Assembly: GCF_019059575.1 (NCBI RefSeq)
Contig: NW_024882760.1
Span: 1 to 64,000 of the forward strand
DNA length: 64,000 nt
Origin: Amphibalanus amphitrite
Taxonomy: Eukaryota; Arthropoda; Thecostraca; Balanomorpha; Balanidae
Direction of reading: 5' to 3'
How positions within the stretch are numbered: position 1 is the stretch's first letter; each line of letters starts with the position of its first letter. The notes below the pieces were generated by a model that worked only from the letters and a program-made list of their open reading frames with translations, had not been told where the DNA came from and did no database searches. A program made the translations under genes and the position numbers. Below, piece after piece: positions 57,979 to 64,000 of this stretch.

Positions 57979-59857
57979 ATATGACACCCTCTATATGAAT
58001 GGCACTACTGATTGTCACACCCACTGTCCGTATTGTCCGTAGTGGTGTCTACGCCCATGTTAATACAGCGTGCAGAATCCAGATTCTATTGAGGAGAGTT
58101 GAGCCAAGTCACCATAGGCTCGGGAAGAGAGCAACGTGGAGGCCCACTGCCCCTTCCCCGGCCCCCACTGGGGGCGCCAGCCACTCCAACTTTTGACTGG
58201 ATGTCAAGAGCGTCGCCACGAGGGGAACGAGTCGCCGGCCAGCCAAGGTAGCCAACGGCGTGTGAAGGTTGCCTGACCTCGAGGAAACTGAGATGGCACC
58301 AACGGAGGTTTTGTTAAGTAGGCGACCAAAATTCGAGCGGCAGCAACCTGGGCACCTTCACAGGGAATATGACCGGGGGAATATGACCCAATATCCCCCG
58401 TAAATATGTGCCTCGGAAGGGAGACCCAACCATAAAACTCGCCGTATCTTATCCACTATTTTTCGAACAGGTCCATAGATTTCCGTCCTCAAAAGTGCGG
58501 GGATATTCCCCAGTGTTTGAGTTGGATGGGACTATCGTGGCGTTTACACCGACAGGAGATTCCCATTGCCGGCTGTGGGAAATTTGGATATCAATGGAAT
58601 CAAAATCTTATCGATCGATGAAGAACTAAATTACCCCGACCCGGAGAGCGTCTTTGGAATCAAAGCAGTAGCACATGACGCAAGACTTCAGGCAAATGAA
58701 TCCTTCTCGTCTGAAATAAAACATTTGTGTATTGATAAGCACGTTTTATAAGCAATGGTAGCAAGATTCTTCATGTATTTGGTTTTAGTGATAATTTAGT
58801 AGCAGATACTTACCGTCGCATTTCGTTTTTTTAATTAATAATTTATATTGTCAGAACTAGCAACATATCTCTTCACTCAACAATAATTACAAAAATGAAA
58901 AAGAAATGATAAATTGCTCATATTTTGGTGAAACTAAAAATTAATTCAGCACATATTTTTTTTACAGCGTTGAAGTCCAGCTCCAAAGGACAGCTGACGA
59001 TCGTAGCCGAGCAGGCTGTTTGGTACTTCTTCACTACTTCTTAGAAGTACCCGTTAGTACCGATCATGTCTCACATAATAAGCTATTGGAACAAAAATAT
59101 CCATATTCTCCAAATTATTCTCCTTTCACACTTTAAATAAATACTTTTGAAATGCATTTACCAATTAATTTCACAAAAACGGCTTAAAATTTTACAACGT
59201 CAAAATACTTATTCCAATTTCCACCATGAAACCACCACTATATTACTTGCTTACAGAACCGTGCGCACAGTGCGCGCAGTTTTATCGTGACGTCAGAGGG
59301 TGCTTCCTCAGTGGCGCCCCCTGGCGGGGAACGCGTGCAAAAAGTCCAGCTCTTAGGCATGTCCTTTTTGCCGAGGAGGTCGGTCGATAATACCGAAATA
59401 TTTTTTTTTTTTCAAGAATTTGACTACCTTATTGAAATTCAATTGTTTCCTGTGTTTATTTTGACATTTGAACCTGCAGGTACTGCAATAGGGATTATTG
59501 ATCAAAAGAAAATACCATTAATGATATAAGACATTACAAAGCTAATACAAAAAATCGTAGTCGTTCAAAATTCACAAATCGCTACATCGTTGCAACGGTT
59601 TATATAGCCTTGGTTGCAACACTCGGATCAATTGTTACAGTCTTTTTTAAAATCGCTTGAGACTCTCACCGATCTATTATTTTGAAATCTTCAACGGAAG
59701 TCGGAACATCCTTTCACATTACAATTATGCTTTTTGTAAAACTTCCACATTGAGTTAAAATAAGGCCACGAATTGAGATGATTGGGAGGTTATGGCTAGT
59801 CACCAGTCAGTGAATCTTAATTATGCACATAAGTGTTTGCAGGCTGATCAATCACCC
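57979..59857. other. Intergenic DNA between the PHD gene and GATD3
   Basis: Mixed sequence. A frame at 58408-58629 reads as plausible protein but has no recognised domain, splice context or start context, so it is not called. A 26-base inverted match to 55882-55907 lies at 59339-59364, next to a TGACGTCA word that is present at both places. The GATD3 promoter should be in the last part. Confidence 0.5.
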
Positions 59858-59962
59858 ATGGCACTGCAACTGGCCTCCTTCGTCCTTCGACGCCAGTCAC
59901 CACTTGCTGGGCTGCGACTGCTCAGTAGCTCTGCAGCGATGGCTTCCCCAAAGGTTGCAGTG
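59858..59962 (+). CDS. GATD3: GATD3/ES1 homologue, exon 1 (mitochondrial presequence)
   Basis: This is the first coding exon of a four-exon gene for the ES1 family (human GATD3, bacterial ElbB), DJ-1/PfpI superfamily proteins found in mitochondria. The chosen ATG (CCCATGG, a good context) opens MALQLASFVLRRQSPLAGLR followed by a Ser/Ala-rich stretch, typical of a matrix-targeting presequence. The mature part then begins near SPKVAV. An in-frame upstream ATG at 59792 would add 22 residues, but it has a weaker context and a non-presequence composition. A TTTGCAG acceptor-like word lies just before the chosen ATG. The exon ends GTG/GTAAGG in phase 0. The predicted protein is 253 residues over exons 59858-59962, 60392-60532, 60810-60955 and 63551-63920. 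Confidence 0.88.
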
Positions 59963-60391
59963 GTAAGGGCCAGCTGTATGCCAGTTTCTTGACTAACAGC
60001 TTGTAATAAAATGGATTAATTTAAGAAGTGGGAAAATAGTACAATTAAAACAGAGTATAATAATGTACCTAGGTGTTCTGGGAAGAGGGAACTTATTAAT
60101 AATGTTAGGTTTCAGTCACTGCATCTGTAAATATATGCATGATTGGCAATCTTTTATTACAGCAGTGGCTGGCAACTTTTTTAGGATGCAATTGCTGGCT
60201 GGCTGAACAGGTGAAACCTGTAGCCTGTAGATGTGGTCTGCAGATTCAACAAACCAAAGCATTGCAATTGGCAATTACAATAAGGTTATCATATAACAAG
60301 GCACTCCTGTGTTTAATGCAATCAGCAATATGTTTAAGCTTAACAATCCTTTATCGTGTTGATTCATCTGTTCCCCTTTACTTTTGCCCAG

Positions 60392-60532
60392 GTGCTGTCT
60401 GGCTGTGGCGTATATGACGGCACTGAGGTGCACGAGGCATCCGCCTGCCTAGTGCATCTCAGCAGGGCTGGCGCCGACGTCCAGTGCTATGCCCCGGACG
60501 TCAAGCAAATGCACGTCGTCGACCACGTTAAG
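60392..60532 (+). CDS. GATD3: GATD3/ES1 homologue, exon 2
   Basis: Acceptor TTTGCCCAG, donor AAG/GTACCG, phase 0 at both sides. It encodes [20 protein letters not shown] and then [20 protein letters not shown]. The [12 protein letters not shown] signature is diagnostic of the ES1/ElbB subfamily and includes the conserved Glu near the active-site pocket of the DJ-1/PfpI fold. Confidence 0.95.
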
Positions 60533-60809
60533 GTACCGGGTACGCCGTGCGTAATGCGATTGCAGGATATCGTGCGATGGCGACACATTCAGACGATTCG
60601 TAAAATGTAACATAGCTCATAACGACTCCGTTAGTGCGTCAAAACAGCTGTACCGTGCTCGGTCGGATACGTCTCTGGTCTGTAATGGATATCAGTGTGC
60701 CGTGGTCGATCCGTGTGGTCTGGTCTGTATAACTGTACCGTGTTCGATCCGTCTGGTCTGTATAACTGTACCGTGGTCGATCCGTCTGACATTCCTCTTC
60801 GGTCGCCAG

Positions 60810-60955
60810 GGCCAGCCGGTCGAGGGCGAGTCGCGCGGTGTGCTCCAGGAGTCGGCGCGGATCGCTCGTGGAGATGTACGCGACCTCAGCACCCTAGACC
60901 TCAGCCAGGCGGATGCCGTGGTCTTCCCTGGCGGTTTCGGCGCCGCCAAGAACCT
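60810..60955 (+). CDS. GATD3: GATD3/ES1 homologue, exon 3
   Basis: Acceptor GGTCGCCAG, donor ACCT/GTACGT. It starts in phase 0 and leaves two bases. It encodes [20 protein letters not shown] and then [16 protein letters not shown]. The [11 protein letters not shown] block is conserved across ES1/ElbB proteins and forms the loop facing the nucleophile elbow. Confidence 0.95.
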
Positions 60956-63550
60956 GTACGTTACGACTCTGTGCTCAGTGCTGGTGATACAGCACTGGGT
61001 TTCCTTGGTCGTAGAAGATGCATCCTTAACGTTCAAAATTTTGTGAGGTGTAAAATAAGGGACAATTGTGGTTTTCTTTACTCGACTGAAACAACAATAT
61101 TTTATTTCACGGAACAGGGGCCATATTCACGTCGACTTGGTAAGTCGATTTTGTTTCGTAAGTATAATTTGGCATTCACGTCGACACTTGTTCAGTTTAA
61201 ACGACAGAGTTGACGTGATTAAAAAAAATCTTAAGAAGTAGGCCATGTGTAAGAAAATTATTACGAAAATGGTCGACGTGAATATAGCCCCTGGTCCTTT
61301 TTAACTATTTTGGAAGTTGACCTCTGCTCATATGTTGGTAGATCTGTATGTGAGAAATAGCTAGCGTCAGGGGCGTCGCCACGGATTTTTGAGTGGGGGG
61401 GGGGGGAGGGGTCGGGTTTCTAGTCTTCACCCGATGGGTAGGGGTGTTTTTTTTTTGCCACACTTCCCAGTTTTGTGCGTGCGTATGTGTGTGTGTGCGT
61501 GTGAACAAATCGGCGCGCAGCGCCGCCAAATTTGGTATAACCTATTAGGTAGGTATACCTACCTACATCACTTGCGTACAAATTATCACTGGTCACTTTA
61601 GGTCAGGTCGCCATGTCAAGTTCAGTTATACGGTATACCTCTATAAAAACTTTCCCCTCTCGCCATTCTTGTAGCTTTTCTCCCATAGCTTCGAAATTTG
61701 GTACACTGTATAGGTACCTAATGTATGGGGTTATACGTGTCAGCAATTCATGATTCTAACTGAGGATTTACATCTATGATCTGAAGGCAGGTCAAATACG
61801 TGACCTCATCATTAGAAAATAATGAGAAATTAGAAAAAGCACGAATGCCTCCTGCTTTGAAAAAGTTCGTCAGAAACGCAAAATATCTTTGGAGCCATGA
61901 CAAATCAGCTCATCATTGCCAGGGACAGGGTGCAACTTATGGCGAGTGATGACTCGAAAGGTCATTAGTGGAAATGTCCATCGATGGCCGCCAGCATTTT
62001 TTTTTCTACAACTTTTGACGAAGACGCGGTAGAGCGATGACAGCACCTGGAAGGTGTTCACTGTTCAGCTCATCAACACGGATCCATTCATATGCAGCAG
62101 GAGGTCCTTTTTCGATCAGGACATAACGTTGACCTGAGGTCGTTTTAACGTTAATTCTGAATGGTCAAATTTTAACTCATGTGACCCGTCTCAAAGAGGT
62201 CAAGACGGTGGTGACAAGACAACATATGTACATACATACCATACAAATTCACGGAATCGAAAGTTATTGCAAAGCAGATGTTTCGGCAGAATCTGTCCAG
62301 TTAGCTGTTTGCCTTCTTATGGGCCAAACATAGACCTGAGATGAAATCTAACGCGAAGCTAGCGAAAGAGCGTTAAAAGAGCTATCGAATAGTGTTCTGC
62401 TTCACTGTAGCCCTTCTATTGGTGGTTTCCCAGTCGCTAACGTATAACGTATACTAAACTAACGCTGAGGCATGCTTTCGACCCCTGATCGATCTACAGG
62501 TTTGCGGAAAAAAGAGCATGCTGCCCGTGACGAGAGAAAGCCGATGATACCCATTTACAAGTTTTCGGGTCATCTCAGGACTCAGGTCATCGCCAATAAG
62601 TAGAGAAACTCGGGACCTGCTAGAACTTAACGAATGTAAGTTGTGATGGTTTTTCGAGGTTCTGATTACGAATGTTATCTTAGTTTTGAACGAAGATGAT
62701 GACTCCATGCATTTGGGGTAGATCAGGTCAGGTCAGATCGACCAGTACCTAATAGTGGATGACCACCACCGATTGCTTCCTAGCATGTTATATGAATAAG
62801 CAACACAACTACTTCTTAAATGTTCAGATGGGCGCTAAGTTCAAAATCAGCTCCAAAAACTACCCTATCAATAAAAGCACGTTATGAAAAAGTGAACTAA
62901 GGTCATCTTTATTTGAATCAGGGATATCGATTTATTTTAAGTAGGTGATTAACTCGAGCGCACCGGAAGTTTTGTTGCAATCGGCTCCTTTTTGCGCGAC
63001 TTCTTTGCGAAAGCGCGAGACGGTTCCATCTGACTCCCTTTCCCCTACATGTGCACTGTACAGCTAGTTGTGACGGTAGCCATGGGGCTGAGGCTAGTTT
63101 GTAGTTTTGTAGTTAGGTACTGATCCGACGAATCGACTGCGACCATTTTTTTTTTTTAACGATCAGACGAACGCTCAGGGCAGCTTTGGCGCGTCCAATC
63201 ATTTGAGGGATAAAAAGGTACTAGGATGGGGGCTACTTAAAAACATTGTTGTGCTGGTGTTCCCCGCCCACAGCTAATTGACCTTTAGGTAATTGGCTAA
63301 TTGGCTTTAGGGAGCTCTTGAAGCGATTTTGAATCTGATGTATTTGTTGGTGTTGCTGACGCCTGCTTCACTGACATAAAAGCTAAAAAAGCATACTCAG
63401 CATCGCAAAAAGTGTGGGGGGGGGGTCGACACCCCCAGTTTTCAAGAGTGGGGGGGGGGGGTCACGACCCCCCGACCCCCCCCCCCGTCGGCGACGCCCC
63501 TGGCTAGCGTTTGCCCAGTTTTGACCTTTCATGACGCTATGTGTCGTTAG
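60956..63550. other. Intron 3 of GATD3, largely a transposon
   Basis: About 2.6 kb, of which 2.1 kb (61368-63502) is a hAT-type insertion. Without it the intron would be about 450 bases, close to introns 1 and 2. The gene's splice sites are intact, so the insertion need not break expression. Confidence 0.85.
61368..63502. mobile_element. hAT-type non-autonomous element with perfect 8-bp duplication
   Basis: The termini are CAGGGGCGTCGCC and GGCGACGCCCCTG, a perfect 13-base inverted pair. They are flanked on both sides by GCTAGCGT (61360-61367 and 63503-63510). Eight-base duplication and CAGGG termini define a hAT superfamily insertion. The 2135-base interior has no transposase. It contains diverged relatives of family D (about 61590-62200) and family E (about 62460-62940) TTAA elements, including an AGGTCA cluster at 62723-62745. 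It belongs to the same terminal-repeat family as 56818-56988. Confidence 0.9.
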
Positions 63551-63920
63551 CTCGACGTTCGGCACTGAGGGCGCCGCCATGTCAGTGCAGCCGGAGGCGG
63601 AGCGGGTGCTGAAGGAGTTCCACGCGGCCGGCCGGCCGGTAGCGCTGTGCTGCATCGCGCCGGTGCTGGCGGCCCGCCTGGTGCCGGGCGCCCGTGTGAC
63701 GCTGGGCGCCAGTGGGCCGCAGTGGCCGTACGCCGGCTCCCAGGAGGCGGCCTCCGGCTGGGGCGCCGACGTCCAGCAGTGCCAGGTGGACGAGGTGTGT
63801 GTGGACGAGAAGAACCGACTGGTCACCACGCCGGCCTTCATGTACGACACCAAGGAGTTCCATCGCGTCTTCGACGGCGTCGGCAAGATGATCGGCGAGC
63901 TGATCAAAATGTTGAAGTAA
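63551..63920 (+). CDS. GATD3: GATD3/ES1 homologue, exon 4 (nucleophile elbow and C-terminus)
   Basis: Acceptor TGTCGTTAG. The first base completes the Leu codon begun by exon 3, giving STFGTEGAAMSVQPEAERVL. The exon continues with VALCCIAPVLAARL, the nucleophile-elbow Cys segment of the family, then QWPYAGSQEAA, DEKNRLVTTPAFMYDT and the stop TAA at 63918-63920. These blocks, in this order, are those of ES1 proteins. The exact reaction of the family is unsettled; bacterial ElbB has been linked to weak glyoxalase activity. No AATAAA signal is visible before the window ends. Confidence 0.95.
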
Positions 63921-64000
63921 AAATATATACTGGCCTTGGGTTTTATCAAGGAAAATATGGCTGATGTTGGCTGTTATGGTGGTAAACTGGCGTAGAGAAG

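Noticed and set aside
58408..58629. 73-codon plus-strand frame with protein-like composition
   Set aside because: No recognised motif, no clear splice signals and no good start context, so it is reported only as part of the intergenic stretch.

Overview
The window is animal nuclear DNA. Coding sequence is split by GT-AG introns, repeats make up a large share, and CpG is not depleted in the GC-rich stretches. The non-LTR and Penelope-like retroelements, numerous TTAA-type and hAT-type elements and long microsatellites fit an arthropod. A crustacean such as a barnacle is plausible, but that is an impression from sequence style and not a demonstrated placement.

The left two thirds (about 4.4 to 40.5 kb, minus strand) are dominated by one gene for a secreted or surface mucin-like protein. 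Exon 1 (40459-40534) encodes a signal peptide. A very large exon 2 (7755-10671) encodes a Gln-rich and then a Thr/Ser/Glu/Pro-rich region with eight units built on a D-V-S-A-F-L-P-P-G-[FY]-K-P motif. Exons 3 (7264-7543) and 4 (4448-4515) together encode a poly-Thr tract and the first half of a SEA domain. All three splice junctions agree in phase. The rest of the gene lies beyond the left edge. Intron 1 is about 29.8 kb and holds GC-rich patches, microsatellites and several transposable elements, including one that carries a nested LINE.

The middle right (about 41 to 52.5 kb) is a repeat pile-up. It has a long inverted-repeat structure (44476-46383 against 48134-52505) with a dead RNase H-bearing LINE in its centre. 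A 2.5-kb hAT-type element sits in the right arm, where its 8-bp target duplication can be read against the empty site preserved in the left arm. TTAA-flanked non-autonomous elements and a minisatellite are also present.

The right end carries ordinary plus-strand genes. These are an intact single-exon MRPL16 (53688-54413), two exons of a PHD-finger gene (56581-56706 and 57159-57268) and a complete four-exon GATD3/ES1 gene of the DJ-1/PfpI superfamily (59858-63920). The third intron of GATD3 is mostly a 2.1-kb hAT-type insertion with a perfect 8-bp duplication. No operon-like links between genes are seen.

The most unusual signals are the FLPPG-repeat SEA protein, a family of TTAA elements that share subterminal G/C-run hairpins and carry arrays of the nuclear-receptor half-site AGGTCA, and a 340-bp almost spacerless palindrome at 6276-6615.
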